Counted from the stretch's first letter, positions 1 through 6,016 are shown. The stretch is 10,261 bases of DNA from JBOGJI01 sp050747865 (GCA_050747865.1 JBOGJI010000115.1:1-10261); one strand, 5' to 3'. Made by a program: numbers and translations. The notes: generated from the letters alone by a model not told the origin.

Positions 1-422
1 AGCTGACCCTGCGGGCGCCGGCGGCCGGGCGCGTAGACGCCCTGCCGTTCGAGCCCGGGGAGCGGCCGCGCGCCGGCGACCCGGTGATCGTGCTCCTTGC
101 CGACGGCGCACCCTACGCGCGGGTCTACGTCCCGGCGGCGGTGCGGCCGCGCGTCGACCTGGGCAGCGCCGCCCGCGTGCACGTGGACGGCTACGCCGAG
201 CCGTTCGCCGGCGAGGTCCGGCGCATCGCCTCCGAGGCCTCGTTCACGCCGTTCTTCGCCCTCACCGAGCGGGACCGCGGCCGCCTGGTCTGGATCGCCG
301 AGATCACGCTTTCCGGCGACCAGGCCCGCCGACTGCCGACCGGCCTGCCGGTGGAGGCCACGTTCCCGGCGCTCGATACCGGCGCGGTGGCGGGCGCGAC
401 CGATGCGGAGGCGGCCCCGTGA
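1..422 (+). CDS. HlyD-family periplasmic adaptor subunit, C-terminal part (5' end outside window)
   Basis: The frame is open from the left edge (first full codon at base 3) to TGA at 420-422, giving 139 residues of a longer protein. It begins in the second half of a lipoyl-like hairpin domain (LRAPAAGRVDALPFEPG, with a Gly-rich turn and then PRAGDPVIVLL). It continues into the beta-barrel region, with EVRRIASEASFTPFFAL followed by TERDRGRLVWIAEI, a stretch typical of the YbhG/YhiI-type adaptors that accompany ABC-2 exporters. Such proteins sit in the inner membrane and periplasm and link the ABC pump to an outer-membrane channel. The stop overlaps the GTG start of the ATPase gene (GTGA, 419-422), so translation is probably coupled. 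The ATG and GTG codons inside the window are not the true start, because the homologous domain continues upstream of them. The family call is firm; the substrate is unknown. Confidence 0.88.
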   Translation, partial: LTLRAPAAGRVDALPFEPGERPRAGDPVIVLLADGAPYARVYVPAAVRPRVDLGSAARVHVDGYAEPFAGEVRRIASEASFTPFFALTERDRGRLVWIAEITLSGDQARRLPTGLPVEATFPALDTGAVAGATDAEAAP

Positions 423-1366
423 ACGACAGGCTCGCCGTAGAGGCGAAGGGACTGACCCGTCGCTTCGGCGCCCTGACCGCCGTCGACCACGTCGACCTCA
501 GCGTCGAGCAGGGGACGATCTACGGCTTCCTCGGCCCCAACGGCTCGGGCAAGACCACCACCGTGCGCATGCTCTGCGGCCTGCTCACGCCCAGCGAGGG
601 CACGGCGCGGGTGCTGGGGCACGAGGTGCCGGCCGAGGCCGAGGCGCTGCGGCGGCGCGTCGGCTACATGACCCAGCACTTCTCGCTCTACGCCGATCTG
701 ACGGCGCGCGAGAACCTGCTCTTCCTCGCCGAGATCTACGGCCTCGACCGGGCGGCTCAGCGGCGGCGGGTCGACGAGCTGCTCGCGGCCTACGACCTGG
801 CCGACCGCGCCCACCAGCGCGCCGGCACCCAGTCGGGAGGCGAGCGCCAGCGTCTGGCGCTCGCCGGCGCGCTCATCCACGACCCGGAGCTGGTCTTCCT
901 GGACGAGCCGACCAGCGCCGTCGACCCCGAGAACCGGCGCGACTTCTGGGCCGCCCTGTTCGAGCTCACCGACCGCGGCGTCACCGTGCTGGTCTCCACC
1001 CACTACATGGACGAGGCGGAGCGCTGCCACGGCCTGGCCATCCTCGACCGCGGCAGGCTGGTCGCCTCCGGCGCCCCTCGCGAGCTGATGGACGGCCTGC
1101 CGGCGCGCATCGTCGAGATCGACGCCCAGGGGCAACGCGGCGTGCGCCAGTGCCTGGCCGGTGTGCCGGGGATCCTCAGCACCGCCCAGCTCGGCCTCAA
1201 GGTGCGGGTCCTGCTCGAGCCGCAGGTGGAGGATCCCGTGGGCCGGATCGAGCGCGCCCTCGCCCAAGGGGGAATCACCGCGGCCGTCGCGGCGGTGCGC
1301 CCCAACCTGGAGGACGTCTTCGTCGTCTCCACCCGCGAAGGTGCCGCCGACCGGAGGGCGTCATGA
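419..1366 (+). CDS. ABC transporter ATP-binding protein (ABC-2 exporter type)
   Basis: A 315-residue ATPase starting at GTG 419, which overlaps the adaptor stop. All nucleotide-binding motifs are visible: Walker A GPNGSGKT (39-46), Q-loop Gln86, signature SGGERQR (139-145), Walker B LVFLDE (158-163), D-loop SAVDP (166-170) and switch His195 in the STHYMDEAE segment. The residue before the signature SGG is Gln138 instead of the usual Leu, a mild departure in an otherwise intact domain. The last ~90 residues form the regulatory tail common in CcmA/YbhF-like exporter ATPases, ending in the RPNLEDVFV motif. It hydrolyses ATP at the inner membrane to drive the permease encoded immediately downstream. 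The order adaptor-ATPase-permease is the YbhG-F-S-like arrangement. Drug or lipid efflux is a common role in the family, but nothing in this sequence identifies the substrate. Confidence 0.95.
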   Translation: MNDRLAVEAKGLTRRFGALTAVDHVDLSVEQGTIYGFLGPNGSGKTTTVRMLCGLLTPSEGTARVLGHEVPAEAEALRRRVGYMTQHFSLYADLTARENLLFLAEIYGLDRAAQRRRVDELLAAYDLADRAHQRAGTQSGGERQRLALAGALIHDPELVFLDEPTSAVDPENRRDFWAALFELTDRGVTVLVSTHYMDEAERCHGLAILDRGRLVASGAPRELMDGLPARIVEIDAQGQRGVRQCLAGVPGILSTAQLGLKVRVLLEPQVEDPVGRIERALAQGGITAAVAAVRPNLEDVFVVSTREGAADRRAS

Positions 1367-2475
1367 GGGCTTCCCTGGGCCGCATCCGCGCCGTCGCCGT
1401 CAAGGAGCTGCGCCAGCTCCGCCGCGACCGGCTCACCCTCGGCATGGTGGTCGGGATCCCGATCCTCCAGCTCCTGCTCTTCGGCTACGCCATCAACACT
1501 GACGTGCGCCACCTGCGCGCGGCGGTGGCCGACCAGGCGGGCAGCCAGGCCTCCCGCTGGCTGGTCGCCGACGCCGCCGCCAGCCAGGTGGTCGACGTGG
1601 TGGCGCGGGTCGACACGCCCGAGGAGCTGGAGGTCCTGCTGCGCCGCGGCGAGGTCGGGGTGGGGATCCTGCTGCCACCCGACTTCGATCGCCGCCTGCG
1701 GGATCCCGGCCGCCCGGCGGGCCAGCTCCTGGTGGACGCCGGCGATCCGACGCTGCTGCAGGCCGCCCGGCCGCTGGCCGATATCCCGCGTCCGGCGGCC
1801 GGCGCGGGCGCCGGTACGACGGCGGTAGACGCGGCGGCGACGCTGGCTCTGCGCCCTTTCTACAACCCCGAGCGCCGCTCGGCGGTGCAGATCGTGCCCG
1901 GCCTGATCGGCGTCATCCTCACCATGACCATGACCCTGTTCACCGCCGTCGCCATCACCCGCGAGCGCGAGCGCGGCAACCTGGAGCTGCTCATCACCAC
2001 CCCGATCAAGACCCCGGAGCTGATGGCGGGCAAGATCCTCCCCTACGTGGGCATCGGCCTGATCCAGGCGACGCTCATCCTCTCGGTCGGCTGGCTGCTC
2101 TTCCGCGTGCCGGTACGCGGCTCGCTGCTCGACCTGGGCGCCGTATGCCTGGCCTTCATCTGCGCCGCGCTCACCCTGGGCCTGCTCATCTCGACCCTGG
2201 CGCAGACCCAGTTCCAGGCCTTCCAGCTCACCTTCTTCAGCTTCCTGCCGCAGATCCTGCTCTCCGGCTTCATGTTCCCGTTCGACGGCATGCCCCGCCC
2301 AGCCCAGTGGCTGGCGCAGATCTTCCCCTTGACCCACATGCTGCGCCTGGTGCGCGGCATCCTGCTGCGCGGCGCCCCCACGGCCGAGCTCCTGCCCTCG
2401 CTGTGGCCGCTCGGCGTCTTCTTCCTGGTCACCGCCAGCCTCGCCATCGCCCGCTTCCGCAAGCGCCTGGCGTGA
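1363..2475 (+). CDS. ABC-2 type transporter permease
   Basis: A 370-residue membrane protein. The start is ATG 1363, which overlaps the ATPase stop (ATGA, 1363-1366) and is preceded by GGAGGG at 1353-1358. The long open frame upstream of this ATG is only a shadow of the ATPase. The topology is that of an ABC-2/YhhJ-YbhS permease: an N-terminal amphipathic segment with VKELRQLRRDR, TM1 at about 24-44, a large periplasmic loop to about residue 175, then five more helices at about 177-197, 226-248, 256-278, 286-307 and 347-365. The conserved cytoplasmic ERERGNLELL motif lies at 201-210. The protein ends in the basic tail RFRKRLA. YbhS-type systems often have a second permease gene; here the next gene is a toxin-antitoxin module, and a detached copy of this gene's last 15 codons lies beyond it. 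The gene itself looks intact and full length. Confidence 0.93.
   Translation: MRASLGRIRAVAVKELRQLRRDRLTLGMVVGIPILQLLLFGYAINTDVRHLRAAVADQAGSQASRWLVADAAASQVVDVVARVDTPEELEVLLRRGEVGVGILLPPDFDRRLRDPGRPAGQLLVDAGDPTLLQAARPLADIPRPAAGAGAGTTAVDAAATLALRPFYNPERRSAVQIVPGLIGVILTMTMTLFTAVAITRERERGNLELLITTPIKTPELMAGKILPYVGIGLIQATLILSVGWLLFRVPVRGSLLDLGAVCLAFICAALTLGLLISTLAQTQFQAFQLTFFSFLPQILLSGFMFPFDGMPRPAQWLAQIFPLTHMLRLVRGILLRGAPTAELLPSLWPLGVFFLVTASLAIARFRKRLA
2427..2475 (+). repeat. Direct repeat, copy 1: 3' end of the permease gene
   Basis: This is the left copy of a 47-base direct repeat (2427-2473 against 3674-3720, constant offset 1247) that matches at 44 of 47 positions by my count. The mismatches are at 2430/3677, 2446/3693 and 2467/3714. 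The following two bases swap the stop from TGA to TAG. This copy encodes the genuine permease C-terminus (VTASLAIARFRKRLA). The two copies bracket the RES-Xre module exactly. Confidence 0.93.
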
Positions 2476-2536
2476 TCCGGAGCCTTGCGGCCTTCGGGGC
2501 CACCTGACCGGGGTGGACCTCGCGGGTGAGCAACTC

Positions 2537-2575
2537 CTTGCACATGAAAGCAAGTTGCGATAAACTTGCACATGA
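2537..2575 (+). promoter_or_regulatory. Promoter and probable autoregulatory operator of the RES-Xre module
   Basis: TTGCAC (2538-2543), a 17-base spacer and TAAACT (2561-2566) make a plausible sigma-70-type promoter. Over it lie an 11-base direct repeat, CTTGCACATGA, at 2537-2547 and 2565-2575, and a perfect inverted repeat, GCAAGTT (2550-2556) with AACTTGC (2563-2569). Together these give three CTTGC/GCAAG half-sites, covering the -35 element, the spacer and the -10/start region. Antitoxins of the Xre/ParS family commonly repress their own operon, so this is the expected site for that. Binding is inferred, not shown. The -10 lies only 5 bases before the first ATG, so the mRNA may be leaderless. 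Confidence 0.6.
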
Positions 2576-2958
2576 TGACGGTAACCGCTCCCTCCGCCCT
2601 CCCGACGACGGCCATGCCGGCCGCAGTCCTCGCCAAAGCGGTCGTTTCGGCCGCGACGCGACTCGGCTTGCGCAATCGGCAAGTGGCGGCCGTCCTGGGT
2701 GCCAGTGAGGCCTCCGCGTCCCGGCTCCGTCGCGGCCGTGGCATCGATCCCGCGAGCAAGGAGGGCGAGCTGGCGGCTCTTTTCCTGCGCCTGTACCGCA
2801 GCCTCGACGCCCTGGTCGGCGGTGATGACACCCGCGCGCGGGAGTGGCTCCACGCCGCGAACGATCACCTCGGCGGCGTACCCGCGGCTCGCATCCAGCG
2901 AGTCGAAGGGTTGGTGGATGTCGTCGTCTATCTGGACGCGATGCGCGGGCGAAGCTGA
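2572..2958 (+). CDS. Antitoxin of RES-Xre module (MbcA/ParS/Xre family, DUF2384-like)
   Basis: A 128-residue protein from ATG 2572 (ATG 2575 is equally possible; neither has a Shine-Dalgarno sequence). An N-terminal helical region carries a helix-turn-helix-like stretch at about 30-56 (LGLRNRQVAAVLGASEASAS, then Arg-rich). The C-terminal part is the DUF2384 toxin-binding domain: W92, NDHLGGVPAARIQ (97-109), EGLVDVVVYLDAMRGR (112-127). In known RES-Xre pairs the C-terminal end of the antitoxin plugs the toxin active site, and the helix-turn-helix domain binds the operon's operator. Both parts are present, so this should neutralise the RES protein encoded just downstream and regulate the promoter at 2537-2575. 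The antitoxin gene comes first and overlaps the toxin start, as is usual for the family. A downstream ATG at 2611 would still keep the recognisable domains but also lacks a ribosome-binding site. Confidence 0.88.
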   Translation: MMTVTAPSALPTTAMPAAVLAKAVVSAATRLGLRNRQVAAVLGASEASASRLRRGRGIDPASKEGELAALFLRLYRSLDALVGGDDTRAREWLHAANDHLGGVPAARIQRVEGLVDVVVYLDAMRGRS

Positions 2959-3673
2959 GATCGGCGCGCTCCGGCTCGCGGCGTGGCGGGCGGCCGAGGC
3001 GCAGCATCAGATCTCGACGCGCAAGCTGGTTGACACCCTGGAAGAGCAGGCGATCCTCGACCAGCTGATCGAGGCGGCGAAGCCGCCCGATCCGGCGCAT
3101 GGCCGCCTGCACGGACTGCTTTCGGCGCCGTTTCGGTACCCACCCCTCCGCCATGGCTCACGTTTCGGGCATCGTCACGAACTAGCCATCTGGTACGGAT
3201 CGGAGACGCGCCGAACCGCGTTCGCCGAGGTGGCGTATTATCGGCTTGCTTTCCTGGAGGGCACGCACGCCGACCTCGGCACCGTGACGACACGGCTCGT
3301 GGCCTTCACCGCGCGCGCACACACTGAACGAGGCGTAGACCTGACGGCGCCGCCCTTTCACGCCTACCGCGCAGCCATCGCCTCGCCGGTGGCCTACGAC
3401 CAGACCCAGGCGCTCGGAGAGGCCATGCGGGACGCGGGTATCGAGCTGTTCCGCTATCCGTCGGCCCGAGATCCCGAGGGCGGTGTCAACGTCGGCGCCT
3501 TCTCTCCGGTGGTGTTCGAAGGTGCGCAACCTCGTGATGTGGAGGCATGGGACTGCACGGCGACCCGCGAGCGCGTCGAGCTGGTGAAGCTCGACTACTT
3601 CGAGCGCACCGCTTTCACGTTTCTGCGCGAACTGTTCCTGGTCGACGGAGAGCTGCCGGCGCTGGCGCTGTGA
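2918..3673 (+). CDS. RES-domain toxin (NAD+-degrading type) of RES-Xre module
   Basis: From ATG 2918 this encodes 251 residues and overlaps the antitoxin gene by 41 bases. No other ATG, GTG or TTG was seen in frame between there and the start of recognisable homology, around EIGALRLAAWR (14-24). The RES domain is clear: FRYPPLRHGSRFG (72-84) supplies the Arg (R82), AFAEVAYYR (101-109) the Glu (E104), and ELFRYPSARDPEGGVN (176-191) the Ser (S182) and a conserved Asn. These are the residues that name the family. Characterised RES toxins (MbcT, ParT) act in the cytoplasm and consume NAD+ or ADP-ribosylate a target, stopping growth until the antitoxin is restored. All key residues are intact, so it is probably active; which reaction it catalyses cannot be read from sequence. 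The base after its stop is the first base of the detached permease-tail copy. Confidence 0.88.
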   Translation: MSSSIWTRCAGEAEIGALRLAAWRAAEAQHQISTRKLVDTLEEQAILDQLIEAAKPPDPAHGRLHGLLSAPFRYPPLRHGSRFGHRHELAIWYGSETRRTAFAEVAYYRLAFLEGTHADLGTVTTRLVAFTARAHTERGVDLTAPPFHAYRAAIASPVAYDQTQALGEAMRDAGIELFRYPSARDPEGGVNVGAFSPVVFEGAQPRDVEAWDCTATRERVELVKLDYFERTAFTFLRELFLVDGELPALAL

Positions 3674-3722
3674 GGTGACCGCCAGCCTCGCCGTCGCCCG
3701 CTTCCGCAAGCGCTTGGCGTAG
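3674..3722 (+). pseudogene. Detached copy of the permease 3' end (15 codons plus stop), repeat copy 2
   Basis: Right copy of the repeat at 2427-2475. Read in its ancestral frame from 3676 it encodes VTASLAVARFRKRLA followed by TAG, differing from the real permease tail by one Ile-to-Val change and two silent changes. It has no start codon or upstream coding sequence and cannot be expressed as a permease. It begins immediately after the toxin TGA at 3671-3673. Two origins are possible: an integration-style duplication of the gene end, or the last scrap of a second, nearly identical permease gene. Confidence 0.88.
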
Positions 3723-3750
3723 CCGCGGGTCGCAAGCGCTCTAATCTTTT
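3709..3750 (+). terminator. Probable intrinsic terminator of the RES-Xre operon
   Basis: AGCGCTTG (3709-3716) pairs perfectly with CAAGCGCT (3733-3740), and two more G-C pairs are possible inside the loop after a one-base bulge. The right arm is followed by CTAATCTTTT (3741-3750), a T-rich tail. The left arm lies inside the duplicated permease tail. The T at 3714, which differs from the C at 2467 in the intact gene, pairs with A3735, so the change improves the stem. It would end transcription from the toxin-antitoxin promoter, and any read-through from the ABC operon, before the P-domain gene. Confidence 0.6.
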
Positions 3751-3772
3751 GAAAGCAATGTTGCCAGAAGCG

Positions 3773-3789
3773 CAAATTGAAAAAATTTG
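3773..3789 (+). repeat. Small AT-rich inverted repeat in the intergenic region
   Basis: CAAATT (3773-3778), five bases, then AATTTG (3784-3789). It lies just upstream of the promoter for the P-domain gene, in a stretch (3741-3850) far more AT-rich than the rest of the window. It may be a regulator site or part of a promoter upstream element. No function can be assigned. Confidence 0.35.
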
Positions 3790-3805
3790 ATTGCCGCTGA
3801 AACTC

Positions 3806-3837
3806 TTGACAGCAGCTACAAACTAGTATAGTAGTTT
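3806..3837 (+). promoter_or_regulatory. Promoter with overlapping inverted repeat, upstream of the P-domain/SLH gene
   Basis: A consensus TTGACA (3806-3811) is followed after 15 bases by TATAGT (3827-3832), which matches the -10 consensus at 5 of 6 positions. The spacer is short, so the promoter may be weak or need activation. The -10 sits inside an inverted repeat, AAACTA (3820-3825) and TAGTTT (3832-3837), a natural place for a repressor or activator. The start codon at 3875 leaves a leader of about 35 bases containing AGGAGGG at 3863-3869. Confidence 0.6.
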
Positions 3838-3862
3838 TAAGCAAGCAGTGGCATTCGAGCCG

Positions 3863-3869
3863 AGGAGGG
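3863..3869 (+). promoter_or_regulatory. Ribosome-binding site deciding the ATG 3875 start
   Basis: AGGAGGG lies 5 bases before ATG 3875. This strong site favours ATG 3875 over the in-frame GTG at 3848, which lies upstream of the site and has no such sequence before it. Confidence 0.8.
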
Positions 3870-3874
3870 ACGTC

Positions 3875-6016
3875 ATGAGCAGATCGTGGACGCGGTTCCT
3901 GCATCGGCCCGCTTGTGGGCAAGCCGGGTCGGATTCTCCTCGCAGGAGCACTCATCCTTGTGCGCGAGCACTACTCGCGTCGGCTCTGGTACTCGGCATC
4001 CTCGCCGCAGGGCCGGCCGGTGCCGCGTCCGCGGGCAAACAAGGCCTGTCGCGCGGCAACGTGGTGCCCCAAGGCTGCTCAAGTTCGGACCCCTCTTTCC
4101 CCAGCACCGACACGCCGATCGCGATTTCGCCCGACGGCACGCCGGTGATCACCTCGACGCTCAGCGTCAGCGGGGTCGAGGCCTACCTGTGGGACGTCTT
4201 CGTCGACACTTCGATCACTCACACCTGGAACGCCGATCTGCAGATCGCCCTGACCTCGCCGGCGGGTACCATCGTCACCCTGACCTCAAACAACGGCAGC
4301 TCGAACGACAACGTCTTCAACGGCACCCACTGGAACGACCGCGCCGACCCCGACGGCTTGCCGCCCTACGTCACCAACGACGGCCTGGCCACGGATCACG
4401 CCTACGTCAATCTGGTGACCGCTACTCCCCTGGTCGCCGAAGAGGCGCTCTCGGCGTTTCGTGGAGAGGATCCCAACGGCGACTGGGTGATGACCATCGC
4501 CGATACGGCCGACCAAGACGGCGGCAGTCTCGATTCCTGGTTCTTGACGCTGGTCGCCCTGAAGGCGGCTCCGGAGGAGGCGACGACCGTGTTCGACAGC
4601 ACCGACACGCCGATCGACATCTCTCCTGAGGGCACGCCGGTCATCACCTCGACGCTCAGCGTCAGCGGCCTTCTCGATTTTCTGGGTGACGTCGACGTCC
4701 ACACCGAGATCACCCACACCTGGAATGCCGACCTCCAGATCGCCGTGACGTCACCGGTCGGCACCGTGGCCACCCTCACCTCCAACAACGGCGGCTCCAA
4801 CGACAACGTCTTCAACGGCACCACCTGGGACGACGACGCCGGCGACATCAACCCGCCGGGACCGGTGACCGACAACGTCTTCGAGAATCTGGTCGTCGAG
4901 ACTCCCCTGGTGCCGGAGGAGGCGCTGGGCGCCTTCGTCGGCGAGGATCCGAACGGCAACTGGGTGATGACCATCGCCGATACGGCCGCCGAAGACGGCG
5001 GCAGCCTGGCCTCGTGGTCGCTCGAGCTCACGACCGCTCGCTGCCCGACGGGAGAGCTCGAGCCGGAGGCGCTCGAGGTCGACGCCGTGCCGGTCACTTC
5101 GGACGGCAACGGAGTGTTCGAGGCCGGCGAGCAGGTCGAGGTGGCGCCGGCGTGGCGCAACGGCGACTCGATCGCCCACACCGCCACGGGCAGCGCCTCC
5201 AACTTCGACGGACCTGGCGGGCCGGTCTACAACCTGCTGGACGACGCCGCCGCGTACGGTACCGTCGCGTCCGGCGACGTGGCGAGCTGCCAGGACAGCG
5301 GAGACTGCTACGCGATGGAGATCGACGGCGCCCGGCCAGCCACCCACTGGGATGCGGCTTTCGACGAGGCCCTGTCGACGGGGAGCGGCTGGACCTGGGC
5401 GCTGCATGTCGGCGACAGCTTCACCGACGTGCCGCGGACGAGTGTGTTCTACCGGTTCATTGAGACGCTGTTGCACCACTCGGTGAGCGCCGAGCCGGCG
5501 TTGGCGATGCGGGATCTGCGCGTGGTGGGGTGCACGGAGACGGAGTACTGTCCGGCGGATCCGACCGCGCGGGAGCAGGTGGCGGTGCTCTTGCTGAAGG
5601 CGCTGGAGGGGAGCAGCTACGAGCCGCCGGCGTGCATGGACGGCGGGGAGCTGTTCACCGACGTGCCGTTCGACAGCCCGTTCTGCCCCTGGATCGAGGA
5701 TCTGGCGGGCCGTGGTGTGACGGCGGGCTGCGGCGGCGGCAACTACTGCGCGGATGACTCGGTGACACGGGCGCAGGCGGCGGTGTTCTTGCTGAAGACG
5801 CTGGAAGGCTCGCAGTACGTGCCGCCGGCGTGCAGCGGAGTCTTCGCCGACGTGCCGTGCCCATCGCTGTTCGCCAACTGGGTGGAGGATCTGGCGGGGC
5901 GGGGCATCACGGCGGGTTGCGGAGGGGGCAACTACTGCCCGGCCGGCCCGGTGACCCGCGACCAGATCGCAGTCTTCCTCACCAAGACCTTCGGCCTGCT
6001 GCTGTACGGGCCGTAG
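3875..6016 (+). CDS. Exported protein with two P-domains and three SLH-like repeats
   Basis: 713 residues from ATG 3875. An N-terminal signal peptide has an unusually long polar n-region (about 1-31), a hydrophobic core (ALLASALVLGILAAG, 32-46) and a probable cleavage site near AGAASA (48-53). Two tandem P-domains (proprotein-convertase type beta-sandwich) follow at about 77-228 and 242-388. Each has the ITHTWNADLQIA strand, TSPxGT, DNVFNGT and a closing DPNGxWVMTIADTA with DGGSL. A linker (about 389-510) has no recognised domain. Three SLH-like repeats occupy about 513-590, 591-654 and 655-713, the last two with FxDVP, WIEDLAGRGVTAGCGGGNYC and VTRxQxAVFLxKT signatures. P-domains normally flank a subtilisin-like protease, but none is present here. 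SLH repeats suggest attachment to the cell envelope. A surface or adhesive role is inference. Confidence 0.85.
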   Translation: MSRSWTRFLHRPACGQAGSDSPRRSTHPCARALLASALVLGILAAGPAGAASAGKQGLSRGNVVPQGCSSSDPSFPSTDTPIAISPDGTPVITSTLSVSGVEAYLWDVFVDTSITHTWNADLQIALTSPAGTIVTLTSNNGSSNDNVFNGTHWNDRADPDGLPPYVTNDGLATDHAYVNLVTATPLVAEEALSAFRGEDPNGDWVMTIADTADQDGGSLDSWFLTLVALKAAPEEATTVFDSTDTPIDISPEGTPVITSTLSVSGLLDFLGDVDVHTEITHTWNADLQIAVTSPVGTVATLTSNNGGSNDNVFNGTTWDDDAGDINPPGPVTDNVFENLVVETPLVPEEALGAFVGEDPNGNWVMTIADTAAEDGGSLASWSLELTTARCPTGELEPEALEVDAVPVTSDGNGVFEAGEQVEVAPAWRNGDSIAHTATGSASNFDGPGGPVYNLLDDAAAYGTVASGDVASCQDSGDCYAMEIDGARPATHWDAAFDEALSTGSGWTWALHVGDSFTDVPRTSVFYRFIETLLHHSVSAEPALAMRDLRVVGCTETEYCPADPTAREQVAVLLLKALEGSSYEPPACMDGGELFTDVPFDSPFCPWIEDLAGRGVTAGCGGGNYCADDSVTRAQAAVFLLKTLEGSQYVPPACSGVFADVPCPSLFANWVEDLAGRGITAGCGGGNYCPAGPVTRDQIAVFLTKTFGLLLYGP
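4102..5037 (+). repeat. Internal tandem duplication encoding two P-domains
   Basis: The two P-domain coding units are offset by 495 bases (165 codons) at their starts (CAGCACCGACACGCCGATCG at 4102 and 4597). They keep long near-identical nucleotide blocks, for example around 4138-4172 against 4633-4667 and the AACGACAACGTCTTCAACGG block near 4304 and 4799. The first copy has extra residues between the DNVFNGT and LVxETPLV blocks. This level of nucleotide similarity points to intragenic duplication, or gene conversion between the copies. Confidence 0.85.

Noticed and set aside
97..1362. An extension of the permease frame far upstream of ATG 1363
   Set aside because: The upstream translation is Arg/Pro/Ala-rich shadow of the ATPase gene, while ATG 1363 has a good ribosome-binding site and matches the usual permease N-terminus.
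2484..2516. GGCC and CCACC/GGTGG hairpins after the permease stop as a terminator
   Set aside because: Stems are only 4-5 bases and no T-run follows. They are expected by chance in such GC-rich sequence.
1003..2868. A long minus-strand frame across the permease and antitoxin genes
   Set aside because: It crosses two well-supported plus-strand genes and gives Gln/Arg/Gly-rich translation without a fold. It is a shadow.
2476..3750. The RES-Xre unit as an integron cassette or insertion sequence
   Set aside because: I saw no attC-like core sites, no terminal inverted repeats and no transposase. The flanking repeat is a 47-base coding tail, far longer than a transposition target duplication.
3915..3990. 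An out-of-frame GTG start giving a signal-like peptide (GKPGRILLAGALILV), hinting at a frameshift in the P-domain protein signal
   Set aside because: The real frame has its own strong ribosome-binding site at 3863-3869 and its own hydrophobic core and cleavage site, so no frameshift is needed. Only the long n-region remains odd.
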